A DNA stretch of 64,000 bases. Origin: Metellina segmentata. Lineage: Eukaryota > Arthropoda > Arachnida > Araneae > Tetragnathidae. A program made the translations under genes and the position numbers. Within the stretch, counting starts at the first letter, position 1. Each line of letters opens with the position of its first letter. The stretch covers positions 17,530,018-17,594,017 of the forward strand of contig OX375872.1 in NCBI GenBank assembly GCA_947359465.1, given 5' to 3'. The notes beneath the pieces were generated by a model that did not search any database, was not told the origin of the DNA, and was given only the letters and a program-made list of their open reading frames with translations. Of the stretch, positions 45,181 through 55,734 are shown piece after piece.

Positions 45181-45748
45181 TACCGAACTACATCTCTTCT
45201 TTGTCAGTAAAGCTTTTGTAGTGTGTGTATCCCCATCACTCGATGATGCCTGTTTTGTGCTTAATGAAGCTAGGTCAAATCTAGGTCTTGCACTACAAAC
45301 CATCAACCAAGCAAACAAAACAGAAAACACTGGAGGGAAAACTAAAAATTTAAATACCATTCTTAAAAAAAGGCTAACACACACAACTGATATCAATTAT
45401 GTCTTTGTGTGACATTTCAGATTTGAATATAATTCATCAAATCGTTATTCTTTACCAAACAATTAATCCCAGTACTTAAAGTAAGGAGTGCTCCATCAAA
45501 AGATTCATTGCAATGCGTTTTCAAATTAAATAAAGATATCAGCGACTTTTGATGGATTTTTATTCCCTTTGTTCATCTTTGTTATCGATTCGCTGAATGG
45601 AAATCCGAATCAAACAAGTTACGCTTGGAGGTAATTGAGATAGTGAGCGAAAATATTGCTCTCCAAAGTCCAATAGTTTCGAGCGCACTATAACAGGAGA
45701 TCGAAACAGGATGCTGGCATTTAACTAAACTACATCCTTTAGTTTTGG
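45181..45748. other. unannotated; possible short open frame
   Basis: A plus-strand open frame, 45164-45412, begins inside the SINE end and is therefore probably fortuitous. No recognised domain. Confidence 0.35.
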
Positions 45749-45962
45749 ATAGGTAGGTAGTCAATAACGTCGTACTGTTGCAACACAATGGGCTATTGGC
45801 GAAGGTAATGATACAAGGGCAACGTCTCGTAGAAAACGGTCAGATGACGAGAACCACACCTGAGCTGGCAACCCCACTCTCTCTTCCACACCACAAAAAC
45901 GTTATGAGATTTAAGACCACCACGGATTTAACGTGAGCCAGCAAAGTATTTTAATTTTGGAA
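45749..45962 (-). mobile_element. SINE family A, headless
   Basis: Antisense 'ggataggtaggtagtcaataac', 'acacaatgggctattggcg', 'acggtcagatgacgag', 'cacggatttaacgtgagcc'. Confidence 0.8.
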
Positions 45963-46041
45963 TATAAGCACTAATCATTATCACTTCGTTGTATAATTTA
46001 TTAATATATATCTCGTTATTTTGTTCACTACGCTTTGAAGA

Positions 46042-46371
46042 TTTGACCAACTGGTATAATGGTTAAGGTATTAGCCTCTAGATCGGAGGGTTCCTGGTTC
46101 GAATCCGGGCCCGGATGTTTGTAAACGTATGGTGTAGAGGCGGCTGGTGCACCTTAAATCTGTCGTAGCCGAAAGTCCTCACGTTAGGTTGACGTGGAAG
46201 TTTGGAGAGTGGGGTGCCAGCTCAGGTGTTGCTTCGTCATCTGACCGTGGTTCAAAATTACGAGATGTTGTCCTCGGATCTTTCCCTTAACGGACTGATC
46301 CCGGACCGTCGTCAATAGCCCGTTGTGTTGCTCTAGTACGACGTTAACTTAAAAAAAAGAAGAAGAAGAAG
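46042..46371 (+). mobile_element. SINE family B, full length
   Basis: Head 'gaccaactggtataatgg' to 'ttcctggttcgaatccgg', the full body, 'gctctagtacgacgttaac', then an A/GAA tail. 'gaagattt' flanks both ends (46037-46044 and 46368-46375), a possible short target duplication. Confidence 0.88.
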
Positions 46372-46492
46372 ATTTGATCGAGTACTTCGAGTGCAAAGAA
46401 CTTTCAAAGAAATTCATCCAAATCAGAGAGCATTGCTTTCTTTTGATAATGATTATTCTCTATCAAAGCGCGTGAGAAATGATTGGTAGATT

Positions 46493-46644
46493 AACCCACT
46501 CACGATATTTCTGAGAAGTGTAGGTTTAACCCCAACAACGCACAGTGAATAAATAACCAGCACCCACACATTTTTTTGAAAAAACTAAATTAATTCTTTC
46601 AGCTTTTTAGGAAGTATTCTATGGGTCTTTTTCTTAGCATAGAG
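46493..46644 (+). repeat. module M1 start with one monomer
   Basis: 'accccaacaacgcacagtgaataaataaccagcacccac', 'aattaattctttcagctttttagg', 'tctatgggtctttttcttagcatag'. Confidence 0.65.
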
Positions 46645-46926
46645 CAACGGTAGTACAATGGTAATGGTAATTGTAATTTTTAGTTAACGTCGTACTAGAG
46701 CAACACAACGGGTTATTGACGACGGTCCGGGATCAGTCCCTTAAGAGAAAGATCCGAGGACAGCGTAACCTCGTAATTTTGAACCACGGTCAGATGACGA
46801 AGCAACACCTGAGCTGGCACCCCACTCTCCAAACTTCCACGCCAACCCAACGTGAGGACTTTCGGCCACGACAGATTTAAGGTGCACCAGCCGCCTCTAC
46901 ACCATACGCTTACAAACATCCATGCC

Positions 46927-47277
46927 AACTCTCTCAAGGGAGTCCGTCTAAAAGACTACATACCAAAAGTTAGAACCGACACCCTCATCGTCGACCGTTC
47001 TCTTGTTTGGTTCCTTACAGGGCATGGCCCGTTCTGGGCCTACCTCAATAGATTCCATTTGAAGGACACCGATAAATGCGTCTGTGGGGAGGTGGGGGAC
47101 GCTGATCACTACCTATTCGACTGCATATTCACACAGGCAAACCATATTACAAGACCAGCTAACGAGAATAAAGCCAATTGGCTTGAAGGTGTTCTAGGTA
47201 ATAAAATGTCTCGCGCAAAAATCAAGTCCTGTGTGAAAACAGCGATGGGTATGGTGGCGGGGCCCTCCCTCCCCTAG
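46927..47277 (+). pseudogene. LINE ORF C-terminal fragment (post-RNase H)
   Basis: About 116 codons of open frame, starting at the truncated end 'NSLKGVRLKDYIPKVRTD'. It contains 'WFLTGHGPFWAYLNRFHLK' and a Cys/His cluster, 'CVCGEVGDADHYLFDC' (CxC-x7-H-x4-C). This is the usual ending of RNase H-bearing LINE polyproteins (Jockey/R1/I-like style). The frame upstream of 46927 is antisense SINE, so any start codon there is irrelevant. No stop or frameshift interrupts the fragment. Clade assignment is uncertain. Confidence 0.85.
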
Positions 47278-47989
47278 GTCAACAGACACACCCGGAGCGA
47301 TCCCCTCTTTTAAACTTTTGAAATTTTAAAGTTTTAATCTTTTATATATCATGTGTGTGTAGATCATTCTAAATATTATTTTTAAAATATGACTCTCTTA
47401 AATTTTTAACTTATTTTACGCATGTTCATTTCACAATATAATATACTTATTTCATAGCAACATACCCATAATACGGCATAATTTATTTATTTCACCTTTC
47501 ATTTGTAAATAAACATAATCACAATCATTATATTCACAGTTCATATTCACAATCGTGTCTTACAGTTCTTGTTTCAATTTTATATATTGTTCTAGAAATT
47601 CCATTAGTTTGATTTTGAGTAAACGATTTTTTTTTTCTCTGTTCTGTTCGGTTATTCTCAATACTCCCGGTGTGCCACCGGTGTTTATTTTCTTATTTCC
47701 GGTGTGCCACCGGCTCATTGTTCTGTTTTGCCCGGATTTTCCGGAGGTTTTGTTTATTTGTTAGTTTTAAGGCCGCTTAATGCGTGCATGATGTAACCCC
47801 AGATCGGGTAATGTAACCTGCCCCATACCATCTCCCTTTGAATCAATAAGTGATCGTTCGGCCGGCGTGGGTCCCTATGGACCTCCTTGTGCTGCGATGG
47901 AAGTCGCCACCCTTTCCCCCCGGATCTTATTACACTCTAAATATAACGGTGAGTGGATTCGGGGAGGGTCTTAAGAAAAAAAAAAAAAA
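46927..47989 (+). mobile_element. 5'-truncated LINE with poly-A tail
   Basis: About 1.06 kb, inserted in the SINE head region. The target duplication is 'acatccatgcc' at 46916-46926 and 47989-47999. The element begins in-frame within the ORF's C-terminal region, continues through a 3' untranslated region of about 700 bp, and ends in an A run (47976-47989). The clean junctions and intact duplication suggest a relatively recent insertion. Confidence 0.9.
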
Positions 47990-48073
47990 CATCCATGCCC
48001 GGACCCGGATTCGAACCAGGAACCTTCCGATCTAGAGGCTAACACCTTAACCACTATACCGGTTGGTCGGCAA

Positions 48074-48363
48074 CAACGGTAGTACAATCGGAAGAACAGC
48101 AACAGGAGTGTTGCGAGTTCGAAGCAATTACGAAGTGTCATCCTCGCATCTTTCCCTTGGTGACTGATCCCAGATCTCAGCTCACGTTGGGTTGGCGTGG
48201 AAGTTTGGAGAGTGGGGTGCCAGCTCAGGTGTTGCTACGTCATCTGACCGTGGTTCAAAATTACGAGGTGTTGTCCTCGGATCTTTCCCTTAAGGGATTG
48301 ATCCCGGACCGTCGTCAATAGCCCGTTGTGTTGCTCTAGTACGACGTTAACTAAAAATTACCA
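48074..48363 (+). mobile_element. SINE, A-like head joined to B-like 3' end
   Basis: Head 'acggtagtacaatcggaag' and 'gtgttgcgagttcgaagc' (family A type), then a patch of 3' sequence ('cgaagtgtcatcctcgc', 'gactgatcccagatct'). From 48178 a B-type body follows: 'ctcacgttgggttggcgtgg' to 'gctctagtacgacgttaac', 'aaaaattacc'. It is either a chimera or two superposed insertions. The head is the target into which the 46660-48073 SINE inserted. Confidence 0.75.
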
Positions 48364-48387
48364 AATTATTACCCTTAATTTTGGTCC

Positions 48388-48683
48388 GTACGTATTTTAA
48401 TTAACGTTTCACTACTGCAACGCAACGGTCTATTGGTGACGGTAAGGTATCAAACCCAAAGGGAAATGTATGAGGACAACTCCACATTCATTTGAACCAC
48501 GGTCAGATGACGAGGTCACATATGAGCTGGTATTCCAAACATCCATATAGTACCAACGTGAGGACATTTAATGCCACGACAGATTTAACGTGCCTCAATT
48601 CCCTTTGTTCACGACGGTCTGTGGTTGAATTCGAGCTCGCAACGTTGCTAATCCGTTACTCTTCCAACCAGAATACGGCAACC
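48388..48683 (-). mobile_element. SINE family A, full length
   Basis: Antisense: 'acgtattttaattaacgtttc', 'gaaccacggtcagatgacgagg', 'gccacgacagatttaacgtgcc', 'gttgaattcgagctcgcaac', 'ccgttactcttccaacca'. Confidence 0.88.
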
Positions 48684-48879
48684 CTCAGCTTTGGAGTGAA
48701 TAAAAAAATTATCATTTCGCTGTATCTCTCTTTCTCTCTAACTACGGTATTTCTAGTTAATTGTACACTAAGCTTTGAAAATTGGTTCCAGCACTATCTA
48801 TATTACGGTGATCATTGCTTTCATAAGGAATAACCTCTCAATCAACAGGATAAAGGATTTGCTAGGTTAACGTCCCTAT

Positions 48880-49000
48880 TAACCCTCTGACTGTAGCGAG
48901 ATTTGTATCTTTCACCCCATAATACATCTAATGACTATGTAATCACATCTGTGTTTTGGAAAAGACCACGAATTCTTTCAATTTTAAGGAGCGTTCTAAC
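48880..49000 (+). repeat. module M1 start
   Basis: 'aaccctctgactgtagcgag', 'caccccataatacatctaatgactatgtaatcacatctgtgtt', 'gaattctttcaattttaagg'. Confidence 0.6.
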
Positions 49001-49290
49001 GAATCAATTTTAATTCACCAATTGTAGTTGATCGATAAAATTTGAATATGACTTGAATCAGTTTGTGTTTACACCATTTCAATAGAAACTAATCAACAGT
49101 TTCATTTTTAAATGGCGTCGAAAGAAGCTGTGCGTGAAGTTGTACTGATAGTAACAGTTTTGTTAAAATAACTAAAAACAATTTTATTTAACATGACAAG
49201 AAATAGTAAGTATCGTCGTTTTGGGGTGAGCAATGGATTTTAAGAAGAAATTTATTTGGAACTTCAGAAACCTTGCTGAAGAAACTAGCA
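49001..49290. other. no recognisable feature
   Basis: AT-rich sequence. It ends with the A that precedes the Helitron. Confidence 0.4.
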
Positions 49291-50165
49291 TCTCTATTAT
49301 AAAAGGAAGTGTTTGTATGTTTGTTTGTTTCTTGCCCGCGCAGTCCTGACGAATTTATGACGAATTATGAATTATTATACGCTTACAGTAGCGGAATTTG
49401 GCACGCAGGTAGTGCGAATTTTTTGCAAATTTAGGGTCGATGCGAATTTTAAAATTCAATCTAGAACATTTTAAAATAAATTTGATAGTTTTTTTCACCA
49501 TTCTTCTCATTCTACCGCGGTCCGAGGAATAAAAAAACATCAAAATTTAGACTTTTCGCCCTCACGCCTCACCTTGACATCAGCCTTTGGAACCATGCCA
49601 ATTTCTGTTCATTTCTGGGGAGAGAACACACATATGAATGATATTCGTTTGTTTCGAGATTCATTCATTTTCATTTCCTGCGAAACGGATTCCAGTAAAG
49701 CAAAATATTACTAAAGTTATCACTGGCGTTCTTCAGTGCTTTTCTCTATCTCAGCGATAGTTAAAGGTAGAATAAAAATTTTAACGGGTTTAAAATTTGC
49801 GGTAAATTTTACAACATATATATAATTTATTCGTTTGATTTTATTTTAATCTTCAATATTTTCGAAAGATATTGTGACTTCACGTGAACTTTCGCTTTCC
49901 AAAAATAAACAGACTGCATTTTCTGCCCTTCGCGTTAAAATAAAAATAAAAACAGATTTTCATTTTAGCGAAGGAGGGCGAAGAAATAAAAACATTTTGA
50001 CTAGGATTGTTAAGTTCTTTTTTCGTCAATCGGAATCTTTCAAGACAGATTGAAAATTTCAACGGATTTGAAATCTGCGGAAAATTTTACACCAGATAAA
50101 AACCAAACATCACGGCATTGCCCGTGGTGTTGGCGGGCAACGCCTGGCTAGCCACGCAGTGGCTA
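49291..50165 (+). mobile_element. nonautonomous Helitron, nearly complete
   Basis: 5' end 'tctctattataaaaggaag' after an A (49290), then 'tgtttgtatgtttgtttgtttcttgcc' and 'cctgacgaattta'. The 3' region has 'acggcattgcccgtggtg', then 'ggcgggcaacgcc' (a GGCG/CGCC hairpin). Either CTAG (50147-50150) or CTAA (50162-50165, followed by T) marks the end. CTRR ends with an upstream hairpin and insertion between A and T are Helitron hallmarks. CTAA|T fits the target rule and CTAG fits the usual hairpin spacing. No coding sequence. Confidence 0.82.
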
Positions 50166-50169
50166 ATTA

Positions 50170-50950
50170 GAGGATAAAGAGGGATATAGAAATCATTTAA
50201 GAATGTCTGAAGAAAAATTTGACGAACTGCTGTTTAAAGTTCAGGATTACATAAAGATACAAGATAAAGTAATGCGACACACAAGCAATCTCACCAAAAT
50301 TAAAGCTGCTAGTAACTTTAATTAAGATATTTAGCCTACAGGAAATTCCTTTTCAAAGCTTGCTTCCGTATAACGAGTACCTAAAAATACCTTTTCAATA
50401 TTTTTGATGGATGTTTGTTCGGCAATATACAATGCTGTACTAGATTTTATTAAACTATAATATTTCATACAAAAGTAATAAATTTTAGTTTAAGATATTA
50501 GAGCTTTGGCAAGTATATCAGGAGGCTCCTGCGAATCATCTCCGCATTGTTCTCTGTTGCATGAGTCATTTGAAACTGACGACGACCATTATTATCCTTC
50601 CATGCCGTTTGAAACAGCTGACAATTGAGTTGTATGATGAGAAAATGAAAATGCAGGTGATGATTTTAGTTCCAATCACTTTTGCCTTATTAGTTTGAAT
50701 TTGTCAAATTACAGTTTGAATTTGTTCCTGACTGATGATTGCATCGTAAAAAGGCATCGGTTTTACAGGACAGCGACATATTTAATAAATATGTCGAATT
50801 CATCCATCAGTGTCATTTTTATAACTTTGATCTACTTTATCAAGTTTATCAATTTAAACTCTTGTATCTTTATTTTTAGATTTATCCAGTCGATGGTTCC
50901 AAAGACAATCATGCTTATGATTCGGGTTAACAACCGTCCTGGATTGTCCA
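50170..50950. other. AT-rich unannotated sequence
   Basis: A 156-codon plus frame opens at 50695 without a convincing start and runs into repeat D2. Its first half is Ile/Phe-rich and looks fortuitous. Confidence 0.4.
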
Positions 50951-50954
50951 GGAA

Positions 50955-51170
50955 TATAAGTTGCTGTCCAAAATTCCGGTTGAATGTCAAATTCCTCCGG
51001 AATATCCGAGAAATCTATCGACCCCAATATCACCTACACTCCAAAATAGCTATTTCTATTGCTATGACTTCGCGTTTATCCATTGAACGTCCCCGTCCCA
51101 CGCACACACTACTATCAAAAGACAATACTATATATGTCAGTCTGTTCAGAGCGGTACCATCGTGAAGAAA
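50955..51170 (+). repeat. dispersed repeat D2, copy 2
   Basis: Sense counterpart of 17400-17130. Encodes 'LNVKFLRNIREIYRPQYHLH' and 'LLSKDNTIY', aligning with the other copy at both DNA and protein level. Confidence 0.55.
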
Positions 51171-51174
51171 TGGT

Positions 51175-52388
51175 ATTAGTTGCCTTTCAATTCTATTGTA
51201 CTGTATTTGAAATTTATTTTCAAAATTGAGGCTAGAGACGAACACAAATTTTCATATTCGACTTTCTTAAAATAGAATTCGGAACACTCTCGTTTTCGTA
51301 TAACTAAACACGAACGATATCTCTATTTTGTATGTACGAACATTAACATTGTTATTTTTTAACAGTTTCAATGCAACAAAAGGTTGGGTTTAGATTTAAT
51401 ATTATAACTATGTATATGAGAGGACCATCAAGCTCATATAACAATTAAAATTAAAAAAAAAAAAAAACTATTTTTATTTTTTGCTTATTTTTTGTACATA
51501 AAAAAATTTTTTCTTGAAAAACTAGGTGTGTTATGTTAAGTGATTTTTCTCAGTGGGGATTATTGTAAAATTACACACATTATTACATATATATATATAT
51601 TTCAGTTTGAGGCCATATGTCCCGGAATTGTCTCAGTAAAAGTTGACAACCCTACTGGTATGAGTCATGCAGGGAAGATTATAGTTTTCTGTACAAATAT
51701 ATGCGTGTGAATCTTTCTGGTGGATAAAGGAGAACTGATTTTGCGGCAGTTTTATCCTGCTTAGAGCTATTCCGTGAGCTATAACTATTAGTTTAAAACA
51801 TGTTTTTTTGAATGAAACAAATTTAGCATGAAACAAATGTATTTCCAATTAAACTGTGGTGAAAATTACTATTCAGAGGGTTTAACTGAAATTAATCGAA
51901 ACTATCTTAATTTTTTTCAACAAAAGTAAACTCCCCGTGCACTACAGAAGTACAACACCGGGTAAGAGAGTAAGGTATTTAAACAAAGTAACAGTGGAAA
52001 GAGTTTTAACTAAAATTACAAGATTTAATGACATTAGCAAACGAGTAGAAAGCAGATTAGATCGAACAAAACCATTGAGTTTCACTTTCCATGTTTTACC
52101 CAATCATTTTGTAGGCACATTCTTGTAATTTTAAATGCAAGACAACTTAAAAGCAACTGCTCTATATCCTGTGGCTGTTTTTTTTAACATTCGCACATAT
52201 CATTAGTCCGAAGATGAAACCTATATAGATGTTTAGCAAAATTCCCATGACCCTTTAAAAATTGCATAATTTTGAAGTTTGCAAGAAAAAATATAATTCA
52301 GAGTTCAATCAATGCTTGATAGTAGGAACATTTTTTTTTGGTGTGGTCAGCTTTCTCAGCTGAGACATACTTGTCTTGTTGAGAATCG
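51175..52388. other. AT-rich sequence with one M1 end module
   Basis: 51645-51720 carries 'caaccctactggtatgagtcatgcagggaagattatag' and 'aatatatgcgtgtgaatc', the module also found at 6899 and 7636. Elsewhere nothing is supported. Confidence 0.45.
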
Positions 52389-52443
52389 TCTCGGCTAAGT
52401 TTTAAGTCGTTCCACTTGACAACGAGCTTAAATTTAGCCGAGA
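52389..52443. repeat. imperfect hairpin, about 23-bp stem
   Basis: 'tctcggctaagttttaagtcgtt' (in two parts 52389-52411) can pair with 'aacgagcttaaatttagccgaga' (52421-52443). There are a few mismatches and a loop of about 9 bases. Pre-miRNA-like in size, but equally likely a transposon relic. Confidence 0.7.
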
Positions 52444-52766
52444 AAATTCCAACGATAAACTACTACGCCAAGAGGACAGTAGTTTATTGTTATTCTTGAA
52501 AAACAAGCATGACTTCAAAACACAATCTTTTCGCTATGAATCATGACGTCCCATTCCTAGCCGAGAGCAGATTTATTTGAACACTTCGTGAAAATGGTGA
52601 GATTTTGGGCGAATAGACTCAAATCAGACAGATGGTGTGTAATCGATCACATTTTCACTCCGTCTGACAGAACAGGAGTCTTCCTACCAGAAGAAATGAT
52701 GGACGAGATTCGGGATGCCCATAAACAGATTTATGAAGTTAGTACGTAGACCTTAAGTTTAAATAA
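52444..52766. other. no recognisable feature
   Basis: Flank of the Tc1-like element. No motif supported. Confidence 0.35.
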
Positions 52767-52768
52767 TA

Positions 52769-53337
52769 CACTACCCTACAATAATGGACCACACGCCAGC
52801 AGATTTGCATAAAATCCGACAGCTTGTTTGGGGGTGTTTTTCGTGGTATGGCCTGGGACCATTGCATGTTGTTCCTGGTCAATTGAACGGCGACGCATTC
52901 ATGAATATTTTGGACAATCAGGTTCTTCCTACGCTCTGGCAATTTTATGGAAAGGACGAACGTTACTTCCAGGACGACAACGCTCCATGTCATGTTGCAG
53001 CCTCTGTCAAGCAGTGGTATCAAGATATGGATGTAAAATGTCTTCCCTGGCCAGCTCAGAGTCCCGACCTAAGGCCCATAGAACATTTGTGGAACGAGTT
53101 AGAACGACGCTTACGAACCAGAGAACTACGTCCGAAATCTACAGCTGAGCTTGCGACATTCTTGCAGCAGGAATGGACGTAAATACCCATAGCTGTGATT
53201 AAAACCTTGTTGAAAGTATGCCCAGAAGGGTTGTTAGTGTAATTGCAGCACGTGGGGGACCATCCCCTTATTAAAGCATGTATTATTTCCATAATACCAT
53301 AACATTTTGTTGTCTTGTCCATTATTGTAGGGTAGTG
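52769..53337 (+). mobile_element. internally deleted Tc1-like element
   Basis: Perfect 21-bp terminal inverted repeats: left 52769-52789 starts 'cactaccctacaata', right 53317-53337 ends 'tattgtagggtagtg'. They are flanked by TA on both sides (52767-52768, 53338-53339). At 569 bp it is about a third of an autonomous Tc1 element. The deletion joins the left terminal repeat directly to the C-terminal half of the transposase. Confidence 0.95.
52784..53274 (+). pseudogene. Tc1-like DD34E transposase, C-terminal fragment
   Basis: 132 codons open to a TAA at 53180-53182. The DDE_3 fold is recognisable from '[13 protein letters not shown]' (residues 15-27). The second catalytic Asp is residue 65 ('FQDDNAPCH') and the Glu residue 100 ('[11 protein letters not shown]'), 34 residues apart, as in Tc1. 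The DNA-binding domain and first Asp are deleted. The ATG at 52784 lies inside the terminal repeat. After the TAA the usual family ending continues, and a frameshift places the final stop at 53272-53274. Inactive as a transposase, but the intact ends could be mobilised in trans. Confidence 0.9.
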
Positions 53338-53339
53338 TA

Positions 53340-53929
53340 TATTAGGACTACACTCGATTGCTTCCTTAAAGGCACGAATTTGCATTTTCGAGTCGCCAAA
53401 ATTTCGTGTTTTATGCTATGACGAATTAACGAATCTTGATTCTGAGTGGAAATGCCTATTTTCATGGGGAAACTATAACCTTTGTGTTGTGACTCGATTT
53501 AATCCGAAGCATCGCAATTACGAACGCGTTTTAGAAGAAATGTTAATTTTGCAAACTTTGGCGTGGTGGTAACGATATCATTTGCTGATCGAAACTGTGT
53601 CAACAAATTCTTAATTAAAATAAGCCATAACTTAAGCTGGTGAATTAGTTTTGTTTTCAAATTTAAATTTCATTTCAGTATATTGTTTTATGATGTTATT
53701 TAATGTTGTAAAAAGCTAATTTTTTTGCTTTTTAAATTATGTTGCAAAAATGCCTGGTATCGGATATATTGATATCCGGCTCATATGGTACTTCTAGTCT
53801 TTTCAGGGAGCAATTTTGTTCCTTCGGCTTTAAAAATGGCATATACTAATATAACTATGACAGCAAATTATAACTACAATATAATAATCGGTTTGTATAT
53901 TGAAAATGTTGCAAGTTATGATTAAATTT
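53340..53929. other. AT-rich unannotated sequence
   Basis: No supported feature. Confidence 0.4.
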
Positions 53930-55715
53930 ACCCGTAGTTGGATTTCAAGAGGTTAAACATAAGACCAGTAGACGTCAGGAACGTAGGTATAAATGCCATG
54001 CCTCCTAAATGAAAATAAAACTCCTTCAGAACTAACTGACTTCATAAATCAGGAAGGATATTAGGTTCATTCTAATGAATTCTTCTCTTCACGAATGTTG
54101 TTTCAGACACCACGAATGAATAGTTTACGGCCAATGTGAATGCTAAATTAACATGTCAATATGTTAATCGTGATTACTAAAACGAAGTTTTCATTTATTT
54201 GGATGTTAAGGTGCAAAACCCAAATGTATGGACCTCGAGATAGAAAAGATTACGCTTCTAACGTAAATCAATTGGTAGATTTTCCACCATCTCCACAAGT
54301 TCTATGTCAGACTCCACTTGCTAACATATAACAACCAATGTGAATGACAATATATGATTCTGTGTTTACAATTACATAAATTTACCCGTCGTTGGATTTA
54401 AAGTAGCAAAATCAAAGGTCCTTCCAAATAGACCTCAGGAATTGATTTCGTAAATCAGGATATCCGGCTCATTGTAAATACCTTCACAAAGGTTGTAAGT
54501 CAGACAGCACGAATGAACAGATTAAGATCACTGAATGTTCAATGAACAGGACGATACATTAATCAGTAACTACCAAAAGGAGTTTTGCCTTTAGTGGTAT
54601 GTTGAGAAACCAATACCAAAATGTCCTTATATACGAACCTGATGATAGAAGGAAGTACGCTTCGAACACGAACCTCCCTCATTTCAACTGAATTCGTTAA
54701 TGAAGAAATTGGGTCATATCCCACTATCTTCACAAGTTTTATGACAGACTCGACTCAAATTAAGACCAATGTGAATAATCAATGAACATGCCAATATATG
54801 AATCCTGGATTATAATAAAGAATTTTGACTTCAGTTTGATTTTGAGAGATAAAAATCAAAGGGTCCTTATATATGAACCTCATGATAGAAACAATGACGC
54901 TCCTTACTCGAACTTCCATTACAGCTGATTTCGTAAATGAAGAAATTGGGTGATATCCAACCATCTTCACAAGTTTATGTCAGAATCCACTTGCAAACAA
55001 ATTAGGACCAACCCGAATGCTCAATAAACATGCGAATATGTGATTCCAATAAAAAATTTGCCCTTAGCGATATATCAAGAAGCAAAACCAATGGCTTCAG
55101 GATCGTAGAGATTACGCCTTCTTACACGAACTTCCCTCATTACAACTGACTAGTGATGCGACATCGACAGCAAAACATCGATGTTGATAATACATCGCCC
55201 CAAAAACATCGATGTTTTTAAAATTCAGAGTATTTAAACTTTTTCCCCCATTTTTTAAAACTGGTTTAGCAACTTGTAATGCGACATCGGCTCCAATATG
55301 TTTCGGTACTACTAATAAACATGTTTTTTAAAAAACATCGATGTTTTGAAAACATCGAAATCGATGTCGCATCCCTACAACTGACTTCATAAATAAGGAA
55401 ATTGGGTGACATCCCATCATCTTCACAAGTTTTATGTCAGTCACCACTTGTTAACAAATTAAGATCATGCGAATGTTCAATGAATATGCCAATATATGAA
55501 TCCGTGATTGCAATAAAGAAATTTACCGTAGTTGAATTTCAAGAGAGAATATCAATGGCCTCACAGGAAAGTAGAGTTTACCCTTCTTACACGAAACTCC
55601 CTCATTACAACTGACTTCATAAATCAGGAAATCGTGCCCGTTCTAATTATCTCCACAAAACTTTTATGTCAGACACCACTTAAGAACAAATTAAGACCAA
55701 GACCGAGGTCTTCTC
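53930..55715. repeat. tandem array, about 225-bp monomer, 7-8 copies
   Basis: 'acttcataaatcaggaa' and variants recur at about 54041, 54262, 54449, 54695, 54932, 55386 and 55616. They are accompanied by 'acaagttttatgtcagac..cactt', 'aacaaattaagacc', 'gccaatatatgaatcc' and 'cgaacttccctcattacaactg'. After removing the inserted hAT element the spacing is about 187-246 bp. Monomers are diverged. Confidence 0.88.
55151..55377. mobile_element. hAT-type nonautonomous element
   Basis: 227 bp, flanked by an exact 8-bp duplication 'caactgac' (55143-55150 and 55378-55385). The ends are inverted: 'tagtgatgcgacatcga' versus the reverse complement 'tagggatgcgacatcga' of the right end. The interior is rich in the 12-bp palindrome 'aacatcgatgtt' and carries a second partial copy of the left end at about 55281. 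An 8-bp duplication and TAG-starting ends are typical of hAT. Confidence 0.9.
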
Positions 55716-55734
55716 TTTCGAGGTAGATCATCGA

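Larger units (their letters stand above)
46660..48073 (-). mobile_element. SINE family B split by a LINE insertion
   Basis: The SINE is antisense. Its tail and body are 46660-46926 ('taacgtcgtactagagcaac', 'gtgaggactttcggccacgac') and its tRNA-like head is 47990-48071 ('ccggattcgaaccaggaacc', 'taaccactataccggttgg'). Between them lies the LINE of 46927-47989. A perfect 15-bp duplication, 'caacggtagtacaat', flanks the whole (46645-46659 and 48074-48088). This is direct evidence of SINE retrotransposition. Confidence 0.93.

Noticed and set aside
45164..45412. 82-codon open frame after a SINE
   Set aside because: Its beginning is the SINE 3' end, and neither strand shows a known domain.
46852..46926. 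N-terminal extension of the LINE open frame
   Set aside because: These codons are antisense SINE B sequence, and the LINE begins at 46927 after the target duplication.
50695..51165. 156-codon open frame
   Set aside because: No ATG start. An Ile/Phe-rich AT-biased first half is joined to repeat D2. It is most likely fortuitous apart from the D2 part.
52679..52740. Part of a coding exon upstream of the Tc1-like element
   Set aside because: Short open frame with no homology recognisable and no splice signals.
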